This document shows, piece by piece, positions 1 to 8,598 of a stretch of 64,000 nucleotides of DNA. The notes below the pieces were generated by a model, which was not told the origin of the DNA, did no database searches, and saw only the letters and a list, made by a program, of their open reading frames with translations. Both the position numbers and the translations under genes were made by a program. Positions within the stretch are counted from its first letter, which is position 1; the number at the start of each line of letters is the position of its first letter. The stretch is from Pseudomonas denitrificans (nom. rej.) (GTDB taxonomy: Bacteria; Pseudomonadota; Gammaproteobacteria; Pseudomonadales; Pseudomonadaceae): assembly GCF_008807415.1 (NCBI RefSeq), contig NZ_CP043626.1:5122501-5186500 (forward strand), written 5' to 3'.

Positions 1-166
1 ATCCCTGCACCCCGAGGCGACCCGGTTCGAAAACGACCAGGGTCATACCGAAAGCGTCAAGGCGGCGACATGGGCGACAGCGTTTGCGTCGCACAGGGGA
101 ATGCGTGCCGCGCAAAGGCTCGGAAGCCGCGGATTACCGAGTGAGGGGAGATGCAGAACCGAGACG

Positions 167-249
167 CAGGATGGCGTGGAGCGCAGCGATACCCATCAAT
201 TCACGACCGCGCTGCGCCGATGGGTATCGCTTCGCTCCACCCATCCTAC
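167..249. repeat. Imperfect intergenic palindrome, GATACCCATC family
   Basis: Two arms carrying AGCGATACCCATC and GATGGGTATCGCTTCGCTCCA form an inverted repeat flanked by AGGATGG and CCATCCTAC. The same element recurs near 31109-31190 and 43241-43323, so it is a dispersed repeat of this genome. Apart from this repeat I see no gene in bases 1-269. A few GTCGC words on the minus strand at about 65-91 could belong to a promoter for a gene lying off the left end. Confidence 0.75.
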
Positions 250-269
250 AAAGAGCACAGCGACAGGGA

Positions 270-356
270 TCAGCGCTTGCGCCAGCAGGCAAAGAGGTTC
301 CACGCCACCAGGCCGGTGACGAAAGCGGAGCTGCTGTAGAAGAGCATGGCGTCCAC
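270..356 (-). CDS. Candidate 28-residue single-span membrane protein downstream of gbcA
   Basis: A short reading frame starts at GTG (354-356) with a perfect AGGAGG ribosome site (364-369 on the minus strand) seven bases upstream. It encodes about 28 residues, running VDAMLFYSSSAF, then a hydrophobic core with TGLVAWNLFACW, then a basic WRKR tail and TGA. This is the layout of a small inner-membrane protein with a positive cytoplasmic end. It lies 56 bases downstream of gbcA on the same strand, with a GC hairpin between them. No family is recognised. The ribosome site and the composition are the only support, so it may be chance. Confidence 0.45.
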   Translation of the reverse strand: MDAMLFYSSSAFVTGLVAWNLFACWRKR

Positions 357-379
357 GTGGCTTCCTCCTGAACGACAAC

Positions 380-396
380 GCCCCCGTAGAGGGGGC
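380..396 (-). terminator. GC-rich hairpin after gbcA
   Basis: GCCCCC and GGGGGC pair around a five-base loop just past the gbcA stop codon. The following minus-strand sequence (GTTGTCGTT) is only moderately T-rich, so this is a weak or leaky terminator. Confidence 0.45.
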
Positions 397-412
397 GCTG
401 GATGGCTGGGGC

Positions 413-1702
413 TTACTTCTCGGCGACCAGGCGGGCGTGGGCGGATTCCTCGCCCAGGTTGTTCAGCAACCGCTCGCTGTACCAGTCGAGGAAGTTGATC
501 ACGCCGAACTCGTAGGTCTTGGAGTACGGCCCCGGCTGGTAGGCGGTGGAGTTGATGCCGCGCTGGTTCTCCTCGGCCAGGCGACGGTCCTGGTCATTGG
601 TGGCGTCCCAGACTTCGCGCAGGCGGGCGACGTCGTAGTCGACGCCTTCCACCGCATCCTTGTGCACCAGCCACTTGGTGGTGACCATGGTTTCCTGTGC
701 GCTGATCGGCCACACGGTGAAGACGATCAGGTGGTCGCCCATGCAGTGGTTCCACGAATGCGGCAGGTGCAGGATGCGCATCGAGCCCAGGTCCGGGTTC
801 TGGATGCGGCCCATGAGCTTCTTGCTGCCCTGCTTGCCGTCCATGGTCATGGACACGGTACCCTGCAGCAGCGGCATGCGCACAATGCGGTTGCGCAGGC
901 CGAAGCTTTCATGGGCATAGGGAATCTTCTCGGCTTCCCAGGCGGTGGTGCAGGCGGCGACCTGGTCCTTGAACGCCTGGCTGGCACGCGGGTCGGTGAC
1001 GTCGTCCCACTCCAGCAGGGTGTTCAGCAGCTCCGGGTGCGAGCCGTTGCAGTGGTAGCACTCGCGGTTGTTCTCCAGCACCAGCTTCCAGTTGGCCTTT
1101 TCCATCAGCGTGGTCTGCACCGCGACCTTGGTGTTCTCCATGTCGTACGGCTCCATGTAGTGCTCGAGCGTACGCAGGAAGTCATCGATGGCCGGCGGGT
1201 TCTCCGACAGCGAGATGAAGATGTAGCCGCCGGCGGTCTTCACGTTCACCGGCTTGAGGCTGTAGTTCTTCATGTCGAAGTCGGCGCCCATCTCGGTGCC
1301 GGCGAACAGCAGGCGGCCGTCCAGCTCGTAGGTCCACTGGTGGTAGGGGCAGACCAGCTTGGCGACCTTGCCCTTGTCGCTGACGCACAGGCGCGAGCCA
1401 CGGTGGCGGCAGACGTTGTGGAAGGCGTGGATCTGCCCTTCCGCGCCGCGCAGGACGATCACCGGGTTGTCGCCGATCTGCAGGGTGAGGAAGTTGCCCT
1501 TGGCGGGGATCTCGCAGGTCATGCCAGCGATCAGCCACTCCTTGTGGAAGATCTCCTGCATGTCCAGCTGGAACAGGCGCTCGTCGTTGTAGAAGGGCTG
1601 CGGCAGCGAAAAGCTGTGGTCGCGGCTGCGCAGCATCTCGGCGGTGGCCTTGCGGGCCGGTTCCAGCGGGTCGCCCAGACTCAGGGTAGTGGTGACGTCC
1701 AT
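413..1702 (-). CDS. gbcA: Glycine betaine monooxygenase, Rieske oxygenase component GbcA
   Basis: This 429-residue Rieske non-haem iron oxygenase component N-demethylates glycine betaine to dimethylglycine and formaldehyde in the cytoplasm, using electrons from GbcB. The Rieske ligands are visible as C98-R-H100 and C118-P-Y-H121, and the mononuclear iron region follows at NNRECYHCNGSH (about residues 215-226). The ATG at 1702 is chosen because it has a GAGGA ribosome site and gives the usual family length; the open frame continues upstream to 2023 without family similarity. It is divergent from gbcB across a 429-base spacer, as in P. aeruginosa PA5410/PA5411. The family is firm; the substrate rests on pairing with gbcB and the linked sarcosine genes. 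Confidence 0.93.
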   Translation of the reverse strand: MDVTTTLSLGDPLEPARKATAEMLRSRDHSFSLPQPFYNDERLFQLDMQEIFHKEWLIAGMTCEIPAKGNFLTLQIGDNPVIVLRGAEGQIHAFHNVCRHRGSRLCVSDKGKVAKLVCPYHQWTYELDGRLLFAGTEMGADFDMKNYSLKPVNVKTAGGYIFISLSENPPAIDDFLRTLEHYMEPYDMENTKVAVQTTLMEKANWKLVLENNRECYHCNGSHPELLNTLLEWDDVTDPRASQAFKDQVAACTTAWEAEKIPYAHESFGLRNRIVRMPLLQGTVSMTMDGKQGSKKLMGRIQNPDLGSMRILHLPHSWNHCMGDHLIVFTVWPISAQETMVTTKWLVHKDAVEGVDYDVARLREVWDATNDQDRRLAEENQRGINSTAYQPGPYSKTYEFGVINFLDWYSERLLNNLGEESAHARLVAEK

Positions 1703-2131
1703 TGCTCGGTCCTCATGCCGCAGCCCGGTCGGGCTGCCGGCGGAAATAAGTGGCTGATACGGTTTGCCACGCAGGGCTTGTTTGCGGCAGGTGCCAGGCG
1801 CGCCGAGTGCGCCGTTTCCCGCCGTCTCGCTCAACCTTGGGAGTTGCTCGGCATGGAGCTGAGTGTGGGGCCGCACCCCGGGATTACCCTTATCCATGGG
1901 CGACACGGCCACATCATTTCCCGACGCGCAACGGCACGTCCCAGGCGGCAGGTCGCGATAAGCATGCAAATGTCGCTGGCAGGTAAATGCAGCGGCCATC
2001 CTCGTGCACACAATCCGCCCCATCAGGCATGCCGAAAGGCCCCGTGCTTTCTACGCTCAAGCGACGTAGGCAAACGGGACCCGGCGCTGCCCCATCAGGC
2101 CCAGCACGGCCCGCGTGCGCGGAGAGACAGC
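1703..2131. promoter_or_regulatory. Divergent gbcA-gbcB control region with a GTCGC direct repeat
   Basis: The 429-base spacer must hold both promoters. It contains GTCGC at 1952-1956 and 1972-1976, repeated 20 bp apart, in GGTCGCGATA and TGTCGCTGGC contexts. Two same-face direct repeats suit an AraC-family activator. In P. aeruginosa the AraC-type regulator GbdR controls these genes; assigning this repeat to GbdR is inference. TGTCGC words also occur upstream of glyA and fdhA. Confidence 0.4.
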
Positions 2132-3235
2132 ATGTCGACGAACAACTTCCTCAATCCGGTGAACACCCAGACCTGGGCCAACGGGCGCCACCTGGTGCGC
2201 TGCGTAAAAGCCATCCAGGAAACCTGGGATGTACGCACCTTCTGCTTCATGGCCGACGCGCCGATCATGTTCTTCTTCAAGCCGGGGCAGTTCGTCACCC
2301 TGGAGCTGGAGATCGACGGCCAGCCGATCATGCGTTCCTACACCATCTCCAGCTCGCCCTCGGTGCCCTACAGCTTCTCCATCACCATCAAGCGCGTGCC
2401 CGGCGGCAAGGTGTCGAACTGGCTGCACGACAACCTCAAGGAAGGCGACCAGATCCCGGTGCACGGGCCGGTGGGCAACTTCAACGCCATCGACTTCCCC
2501 GCCGAGAAGGTGCTGTTCCTCTCCGGCGGCGTCGGCATCACCCCGGTGATGTCCATGTCGCGCTGGTTCTTCGACACCAACGGCAACGTCGACATGGTCT
2601 TCGTGCACAGCGCGCGCACGCCCAAGGACATCATCTACCACCGCGAGCTGGAGCACATGAACTCGCGGATCAACAACTTCAAGCTGTACCTGGTCTGCGA
2701 GAAGTACGAGATGGGTGAGTCCTGGGCCGGCTACCGGGGCTTCCTGAACAAGGCGATGCTGCAGCTGATGGCGCCGGACTTCCTCGAGCGCGAGGTCTTC
2801 TGCTGCGGCCCGACGCCCTACATGCACGCCGTCAGGCGCCTGCTCGAAGCCGAGGGCTACGACATGTCGCGCTACCACGAGGAGGCCTTCGGCCCGACCC
2901 CGCCGGAAGTCCGCGCCGACGTGAAGGAACTGGCCGCCGAAGCCGCCGAGGCGCCGGCCGTGCCCCTGGCCGATCAGAACCTGGTGGAGTTCTGCGAGAC
3001 CGGCAAGAGCATCCGCGTGGCACCGGGCGAGACCGTCCATGCCGCCGCCGCGCAGCTCGGCCTGCACATTCCCAAGGCCTGTGGCATGGGCATCTGCGGC
3101 ACCTGCAAGGTCATGAAGCGCTCGGGCGAAGTGGAGATGGAGCACAACGGCGGGATCACCGACGAAGACGTCGCCGAAGGCTACATCCTGTCCTGCTGCA
3201 GCGTGCCCAAGGGTGACGTGGTGATCGAGTACTGA
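2132..3235 (+). CDS. gbcB: Glycine betaine monooxygenase reductase GbcB
   Basis: This 367-residue electron-transfer component moves electrons from NAD(P)H to GbcA. The N-terminal two thirds form a ferredoxin-reductase module with the flavin motif MRSYTISSS (about residue 69) and the nucleotide motif LSGGVGITPVM (about 130), ending in CCGPTPYMHAV. The C-terminal part is a plant-type [2Fe-2S] ferredoxin with ACGMGICGTCK and a later ILSCC cysteine. The ATG at 2132 follows GGAGAG; the open frame extends far upstream but only antisense to gbcA. Its position divergent from the oxygenase supports the assignment. Confidence 0.93.
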   Translation: MSTNNFLNPVNTQTWANGRHLVRCVKAIQETWDVRTFCFMADAPIMFFFKPGQFVTLELEIDGQPIMRSYTISSSPSVPYSFSITIKRVPGGKVSNWLHDNLKEGDQIPVHGPVGNFNAIDFPAEKVLFLSGGVGITPVMSMSRWFFDTNGNVDMVFVHSARTPKDIIYHRELEHMNSRINNFKLYLVCEKYEMGESWAGYRGFLNKAMLQLMAPDFLEREVFCCGPTPYMHAVRRLLEAEGYDMSRYHEEAFGPTPPEVRADVKELAAEAAEAPAVPLADQNLVEFCETGKSIRVAPGETVHAAAAQLGLHIPKACGMGICGTCKVMKRSGEVEMEHNGGITDEDVAEGYILSCCSVPKGDVVIEY

Positions 3236-3470
3236 TCACAGCCTGCCCCCACCTGTCCCACACGTTACCCACTGAGTTATCCACAGGCTGAAGGTGTCCC
3301 GAGGCAAGCTCGGAGACACCTCTGGCCGAACCGACTGGCCGCCTCGATCCCGTCTGCAACCCTTATGCCACGTGGCTTTCACCTTTCCCGCAGACACGCC
3401 GGACAGTCGCGCGCCAAGGCCCAACCACGGGCCTTTTCGGGCAGCGGCTGCGACAACTATCCACATTCGC
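3236..3470. other. Intergenic DNA with DnaA-box-like words
   Basis: The spacer between convergent gbcB and the EF-G-like gene contains a perfect TTATCCACA at 3277-3285 and CTATCCACA at 3457-3465. No gene or clear terminator is seen here. Confidence 0.5.
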
Positions 3471-5519
3471 TCAGTCTTCTTCCGGGACGGCCTTGTAGCC
3501 ACTCGACAGGCGCTGCTGCACGTCCTGTGGGACGGCGCTGTAATGGCTGGAAGAAAGGCTGTAGAGCCCCTGGCCGGCGGTGATGGATTTCAACCGGTTG
3601 GCGTAGCCGTCCAGCTCCGCCAGCGGCACCTGCCCGCGCACCAGCGCGACGCTCGCCGACAGCGACTCGGTGCCCAGTACCTGGCCCCGGCGGCCGGTGA
3701 GGTCGGCGGTGATGTCGCCCAGGTGGGTATCCGGCGTGGTCACCTCGATCTGCATCACCGGTTCCAGCACGATGCCGCCGGCATTGCGCAGCGCATCGAG
3801 CATGGCCTTGCGCCCGGCGGCCTGGAAGGCGATGTCCTTGGAATCCACCGAGTGGCTCTTGCCGTCGAACACCGTGACCTTCACGTCCTCCACCGGGAAA
3901 CCAGCCAGCGGCCCGGCCGCCAGCGCCGAGCGCACGCCCTTCTCCACCGAGGGAATGAAGTTGCCGGGAATCACCCCGCCCTTGATCGCGTCGACGAAGG
4001 CGAAGCCTTCGCCGCGAGGCATTGGCTCAATGCGCAGGTAGACCTCGCCGAACTGCCCCGCCCCGCCAGTCTGCTTCTTGTGCCGGCTGTGGCCTTCGGC
4101 GCTGCGGGTCGCCGTTTCGCGGTAAGGCACGCTGGGCGCGCGGGTCTGCACTTCCAGCTTGTACTGCCCGGCCATGCGCTCGAGCAGGTAGCGCAGGTGC
4201 AGCTCGCCCATGCCGCGCAGCACGGTTTCCTGGGTGGAGGCGTTGTAGTCCAGGCGCACGCAGGGGTCTTCGGCCTGCAGGCGCTGGAGGATTTCCGCCA
4301 GGCGCTGTTCGTCGCCGCGGCGGCTCGCCTCGATGGCCAGGCCCTGCATGGGTGTGGGGAAATCCAGGGGCTTGAGGTGGATGTGGTCCTCGTCGTGGGA
4401 GTCGTGCAGCACCACGCCGTACTCCAGTTCGTCGACCTTGCTCAGCGCGCCGAAGTCACCGGGGATCAGCCACGGCGCCTCTTCGTGCTTCTTTCCCTGC
4501 AGGCGCAACAGATGGCCGACCTTGAACGGCTTGCGTCCATCGCCGGCGAACAACTGCATCTCCCGGCGGATCGTGCCCTGGTGCACGCGGAACACCGCGA
4601 GGCGGCCGACGAAGGGGTCGATCACCACCTTGAACACATGGGCCAGCACGTGGGCGGCCGGGTCGGGGCTGGCCTTAACCGGGTGCTCGGTGCCCTTGTC
4701 ATCGGTGCGCAGGAACAGCGGCGGGTTGCCCTCGGTGGGATTCGGCGCGAGGCGCGCGAGGATGTTCGCCAGCTCCGGCACGCCGGCGCCGGTGCGGGCG
4801 GAAACAAAGCACAGCGGAATCAGGTGGCCTTCACGCAGGGCGCGCTCGAAGGGTTCGTGCAGCGCCTCGGGCGCTACCTCGCCCTCCTCCAGGTAATGCG
4901 CCATCAACGCCTCGTCGACCTCCACCACCTGGTCCACCAGCGCCTGGTGCGCCTCGGCCACCGAGGAGAAATCCGCCTCGCCGTCGGGATTGAAGAAACA
5001 ATCCACAACCCGTGCTCCGCCCTCGGCAGGCAGGTTGATGGGCAATACCTCCTTGCCGAACGACTCGCGCAAACCCGCCAGCAGGCCCGGCAGGTCGATG
5101 CGCTCGGCGTCGATCTTGTTCACCACCAGCATCCGACACAGCCCGCGCTCGCCGGCCCAATCCATCATGCGGCGGGTGCTCAGTTCGATGCCGTTCTGCG
5201 CATTGACCACCACCAGCGCGGTTTCCACCGCCGCCAGAGCCGGCAGTGCATGGCCGATGAAGTCGGGATAACCAGGCGTATCGATCAGGCGGACCTGCGC
5301 GCCCTCGTGCTCGAAGTGCACCAGGGCAGCGGCCAGCGAGTGGTGGTATTCGCGTTCCAGCGGGTCGGAGTCGCACAGCGTGTCGCCGCGCTCCAGCGAG
5401 CCCATGCTGGGAATGGCGCCGCTGTGCTGCAGCAGCGCTTCGGCAAGCAGGGTCTTGCCGCTGTCGCCGTGGCCGACCAGGGCCACGGTGCGGATCTGTT
5501 CCACCGAGTAACTGGACAT
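3471..5519 (-). CDS. Atypical EF-G-like translational GTPase
   Basis: This 682-residue protein has full EF-G architecture: a G domain (about 1-270) followed by domains II to V, including GMGELHL (domain III) and GGAGQFGEV (domain IV). The G motifs are GHGDSGKT (16-23), DTPGY (80-84) and NKID (134-137). Two normal features are missing: the switch I RGIT threonine region reads EREYHHSL, and the catalytic histidine of DTPGH is tyrosine. This pattern fits the EF-G-like FusA2-type paralogues rather than the housekeeping translocase, so a role in ordinary elongation is doubtful and its function is unknown. It is a single gene whose upstream spacer is unusually long and rich in TCCACA words. Confidence 0.85.
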   Translation of the reverse strand: MSSYSVEQIRTVALVGHGDSGKTLLAEALLQHSGAIPSMGSLERGDTLCDSDPLEREYHHSLAAALVHFEHEGAQVRLIDTPGYPDFIGHALPALAAVETALVVVNAQNGIELSTRRMMDWAGERGLCRMLVVNKIDAERIDLPGLLAGLRESFGKEVLPINLPAEGGARVVDCFFNPDGEADFSSVAEAHQALVDQVVEVDEALMAHYLEEGEVAPEALHEPFERALREGHLIPLCFVSARTGAGVPELANILARLAPNPTEGNPPLFLRTDDKGTEHPVKASPDPAAHVLAHVFKVVIDPFVGRLAVFRVHQGTIRREMQLFAGDGRKPFKVGHLLRLQGKKHEEAPWLIPGDFGALSKVDELEYGVVLHDSHDEDHIHLKPLDFPTPMQGLAIEASRRGDEQRLAEILQRLQAEDPCVRLDYNASTQETVLRGMGELHLRYLLERMAGQYKLEVQTRAPSVPYRETATRSAEGHSRHKKQTGGAGQFGEVYLRIEPMPRGEGFAFVDAIKGGVIPGNFIPSVEKGVRSALAAGPLAGFPVEDVKVTVFDGKSHSVDSKDIAFQAAGRKAMLDALRNAGGIVLEPVMQIEVTTPDTHLGDITADLTGRRGQVLGTESLSASVALVRGQVPLAELDGYANRLKSITAGQGLYSLSSSHYSAVPQDVQQRLSSGYKAVPEED

Positions 5520-6431
5520 GCTGAATCTCCCGCCCCCAGGTTGAGTGAAGTATAGGCAGCGGGCCCTGCGCCCCTGGGCAAATATTGATCAGCCCGGCGC
5601 AAACCAGAAACAACGGGCTTTCCAGCGATTCATCCACAACCCGCCCACAAGTTCCCGGCAGAACGCTGCACAGCCAATGTGGAAAACCCGCCGGAAAATT
5701 CGCTGAAAGCCAGTAACGGCGCGACTTTCGCCAATTGATCAAAAAACGTACTAAGCAGACTGGGCCGCGCCGCGCGTGGCCTGCAGCGATCTGGGTACAG
5801 GTTGTCCACACCTTCTGCGAGATTCGCCCCACAGGCACTGTGGAAAGTTTCACGCAGCCCGCATCACTGGGGAAAAGACGCCTTGGATCAGTCGCTTGCA
5901 TCCTTCGCTGATCAATCTTTGAACAGCCCTCTGGAAGCCCCGCTGCCCGTGGCGCCGGCGATGTTTTCCACAGGAGGCACACAAGTGGGTCAACACAAAC
6001 CGGGGATAGCGGTGGAAGGATCGTGCACAGGAATTTCGTCGCAATCGATACACAGGCCCCGCAAGTGATTGAAAACACGCGACTGCTCAGAAAATAGCCA
6101 GCTTCAGGGAAACCCCGTACCATCGGCTCCGCAGCCACTGCCCAACAGTTTTTCCACAGGTTGGGCAAGCTTGCCTCCACAGCGGCTGTGGAGATCTCCA
6201 CACCTCACCCAGAAACCTCTGAAAGCCACGAATGACGGCGCTTCTCTGAATTTCTGCGACGATTTTCGGTCGTTCATGAAAGTGCCATGCCGCTGTCATT
6301 TTCCACCCCTTTATCCACAGCTTTATCACAAGGTTTCCCCCGGATTTCCGCCAAATGCTGAAACACAGCCGGCGCGGCCTTCGGTGGGGTGCGGGGCTAT
6401 GCTGGATTTCCCCCAGCAGAGGAGTCAGCCC
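5520..6431. other. Long noncoding spacer with repeated TCCACA (DnaA-box-like) words
   Basis: About 900 bases lack a credible gene. The spacer holds TTCATCCACA (5629), TGTGGAAAA (5678), TTGTCCACA (5802), TGTGGAAAG (5839), TTTTCCACA (5964 and 6150), a 16-bp palindrome built from two TCCACA words (6187-6202) and a perfect TTATCCACA (6311-6319). These words resemble the DnaA box TTATNCACA. The region is neither next to dnaA nor clearly AT-rich like an origin, so titration, regulatory or chance roles remain open. Confidence 0.5.
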
Positions 6432-6749
6432 ATGATCCTGACCACCACGCCCACCATCGAGGGCAAGACCATCCAGGAATACCGCGGCATCGTGGTCGGC
6501 GAGGCGATCCTCGGCGCGAACGTGTTCCGCGATCTGTTCGCCGGCCTGCGCGACATCATTGGCGGCCGCTCCGGGGCGTACGAGAAGGAACTGGGCAGGG
6601 CGCGGGAGATCGCCTTCGAGGAGCTGCAGGAGCGCGCGCAGGAGCTGGGCGCCAATGCCGTGGTCGGCATCGACCTGGATTACGAGGTCGTGGGGCAGAA
6701 CGGCAGCATGCTGATGGTCAGCGTGAGCGGTACGGCGGTGCGTATCTGA
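6432..6749 (+). CDS. UPF0145 / YbjQ family protein
   Basis: This 105-residue protein starts [12 protein letters not shown] and continues through the family core [22 protein letters not shown] and the [13 protein letters not shown] strand. These are the marks of the UPF0145 (YbjQ, heavy-metal-binding-like) family, small soluble proteins that oligomerise and have no settled function. The ATG at 6432 is chosen as the start because the family begins here; the open frame upstream is noncoding spacer. It appears monocistronic, followed by a palindromic repeat. Confidence 0.8.
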   Translation: MILTTTPTIEGKTIQEYRGIVVGEAILGANVFRDLFAGLRDIIGGRSGAYEKELGRAREIAFEELQERAQELGANAVVGIDLDYEVVGQNGSMLMVSVSGTAVRI

Positions 6750-6760
6750 CGTCGAGGGTA

Positions 6761-6812
6761 CCTGTAGGAGCGCGCCACGCGCGCGATCGCGGGCATGGCC
6801 CGCTCCTACAGG
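6761..6812. repeat. REP-like palindrome (TGTAGGAGCG family)
   Basis: CCTGTAGGAGCG and CGCTCCTACAGG form inverted arms around a GC-rich centre, immediately after the UPF0145 gene. Relatives lie at 11383-11442, 44851-44892 and 52738-52785. Confidence 0.75.
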
Positions 6813-6934
6813 CATTGGTCAAATCTTGAGCAGGATGATGCAGGCCATGCCGACCGTGGCCTGCAGGCATTCATCCACAGGTTGGGGACAGGTTGCGCGA
6901 GCAACCGTCCCCAGCGCCTGGGGACAACTCAGGC

Positions 6935-7978
6935 TCAGGCGCCCATCACCCTACGAATGTCAGCCGCCAGCTCTTCGACCCGGGCGATCTCGGTATCCCA
7001 CGAGCACATGAAGCGCGCGCCGCCGGCGCCGATGAAGGTGTAGAAGCGCCAGCCCAGCTGGCGCAGGGCTTCCAGGGCGGGCTCGGACATCTGCAGGAAC
7101 ACGCCGTTGGCTTCCACCGGGAACATAAGCTGCACACCCGGCACGTCGGCGACGCGCTCGGCCAGCAGTTGTGCACAGCGGTTGGCGTGGCTGGCGTAGT
7201 GCATCCAGGCGTCATCCTGCAGCACGCCGACCCAGGGCGCGGCGAGGAAGCGCATCTTCGAGGCCAGCTGGCCGGCCTGCTTGCAGCGGTAGTCGAAGCC
7301 TTCGGCCAGTTCGCGGTTGAAGAACAGGATGGCCTCGCCCACCGCCATGCCGTTCTTGGTGCCGCCGAAGCAGAGCACTTCGACGCCGGCTTTCCAGGTC
7401 AGCTCGGCCGGGGTCGCGCCAAGGAAAGCGCAGGCGTTGGAGAAACGCGCGCCATCCATGTGCAGGTGCAGGCCCAGCTCGCGGCAGGTAGCACTGAGCG
7501 CCTGCAACTCGTCCGGGCGGTAGACGGTGCCGACCTCGGTGGCCTGGGTGATGGTGACCACCCGCGCCTTCGGGTAGTGGATGTCCTGGCGCTTGAGGGC
7601 GATCTCACGGATCGCCTCCGGGGTCAGCTTGCCCTGGGCGTCGGTGCGCGCCAGCAGCAGCTTGGAGCCGTTGGAGAAAAACTCCGGCGCGCCGCACTCG
7701 TCGGTCTCGACGTGGGCAGTCTCGGCGCAAATCACGCTGTGGTAGCTCTGGCACAGCGCCGCCAGGGCCAGGGAGTTGGCCGCGGTGCCGTTGAAGGCGA
7801 AGAAGACTTCGCAGTCGGTCTCGAACAGTTCGCGGAAATAGTCGGAGGCACGGGCGGTCCACTGGTCGTCGCCGTAGGCGCGTTCGTGACCGCGGTTGGC
7901 TTCGGCCATGGCCGCCCAGGCTTCGGGGCAGATGCCGGAGTAGTTGTCACTGGCGAACTGTTGGGTGTTGTCGGTCAT
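6935..7978 (-). CDS. ltaA: Low-specificity L-threonine aldolase
   Basis: This 347-residue PLP enzyme cleaves L-threonine and allo-threonine to glycine and acetaldehyde. The PLP lysine lies in CFGGTKNG (K208), and the fold-type I aspartate in HLHMDGARF (about D175). The ATG at 7978 gives the family N-terminus (TDNTQQFASDNYSG), seven residues inside the longest frame. Its place beside glyA and the sarcosine genes, as in P. aeruginosa, suggests it balances the glycine pool produced by betaine catabolism. Confidence 0.9.
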   Translation of the reverse strand: MTDNTQQFASDNYSGICPEAWAAMAEANRGHERAYGDDQWTARASDYFRELFETDCEVFFAFNGTAANSLALAALCQSYHSVICAETAHVETDECGAPEFFSNGSKLLLARTDAQGKLTPEAIREIALKRQDIHYPKARVVTITQATEVGTVYRPDELQALSATCRELGLHLHMDGARFSNACAFLGATPAELTWKAGVEVLCFGGTKNGMAVGEAILFFNRELAEGFDYRCKQAGQLASKMRFLAAPWVGVLQDDAWMHYASHANRCAQLLAERVADVPGVQLMFPVEANGVFLQMSEPALEALRQLGWRFYTFIGAGGARFMCSWDTEIARVEELAADIRRVMGA

Positions 7979-8053
7979 GGCGCTGCCTCGGAACTGCACG
8001 GAAAGTCAGTCAGCAGCGTAGCGAAATCCCCGCCTCTCGTGCACCCGCCGGTC

Positions 8054-8479
8054 TTACATGCGCTGGTTCACGTAGGACGTCACGAACTGCTGGGCATCCT
8101 GGGTCTCGGAGAGTCCCTGGTCGTAGCAGACCTTGCGACCGCTGCGCTCGCCGGGGAGCATCACTTCGCCACACTCGCCACGCAGCACCAGGGCAACAGG
8201 CTCCTCCCGCCGGGAATGGAGCTTGAACAGCGACTCATCCAGCAGGCTCAGCCCATCCATCCGGTGGATGCGCATGTTCCAGGCATGATCGACGCCGCCA
8301 ATACGCACCAGAAACATGTTGGCCCGGCGAGGCCCGATCTGCTCCACCCATACCTTGACGCCGTCGGCGCCGCTGTAGGCTTTGATTTCATGGACCGGCG
8401 CCGGCATCTGCGTCGCCTGCACGGAAAGCGACAGCAGGGCCGCCAGGAATACAGGCAGGCCTCTCGTCTTGAAATTCAT
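8054..8479 (-). CDS. Unrecognised exported protein (141 aa)
   Basis: The protein begins with a signal peptide (MNFKTRGLPVFLAALLSLSVQA) and the mature part has two cysteines (in RGECGEV and RKVCYDQG) that could form a disulfide. I recognise no domain. It lies between ltaA and a lipoprotein gene, all on the minus strand, and has normal codon usage for the window. A periplasmic location is inferred from the signal alone. Confidence 0.6.
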   Translation of the reverse strand: MNFKTRGLPVFLAALLSLSVQATQMPAPVHEIKAYSGADGVKVWVEQIGPRRANMFLVRIGGVDHAWNMRIHRMDGLSLLDESLFKLHSRREEPVALVLRGECGEVMLPGERSGRKVCYDQGLSETQDAQQFVTSYVNQRM

Positions 8480-8598
8480 GGTCCTCCACCTCTTCCCGGC
8501 GTTGGGGGTAATTAACGACGCCGGGAATTTTCCTAAGAACTAGGCACGGTGGAGGATCAGAAAGTGGGACGACCCCCTGTCAGAACTCTCTTGATCGA

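Noticed and set aside
5720..5745. FNR-like TTGATCAA in the spacer before the EF-G-like gene
   Set aside because: The half-sites overlap without the four-base gap that FNR and DNR need.
4831..6201. 456-codon frame running from the EF-G-like gene into the upstream spacer
   Set aside because: It covers part of the GTPase gene in another frame and has no recognisable domain or ribosome site.
3277..6431. Chromosomal replication origin
   Set aside because: No dnaA, dnaN or rpmH nearby and no clear AT-rich unwinding element, despite DnaA-like words.
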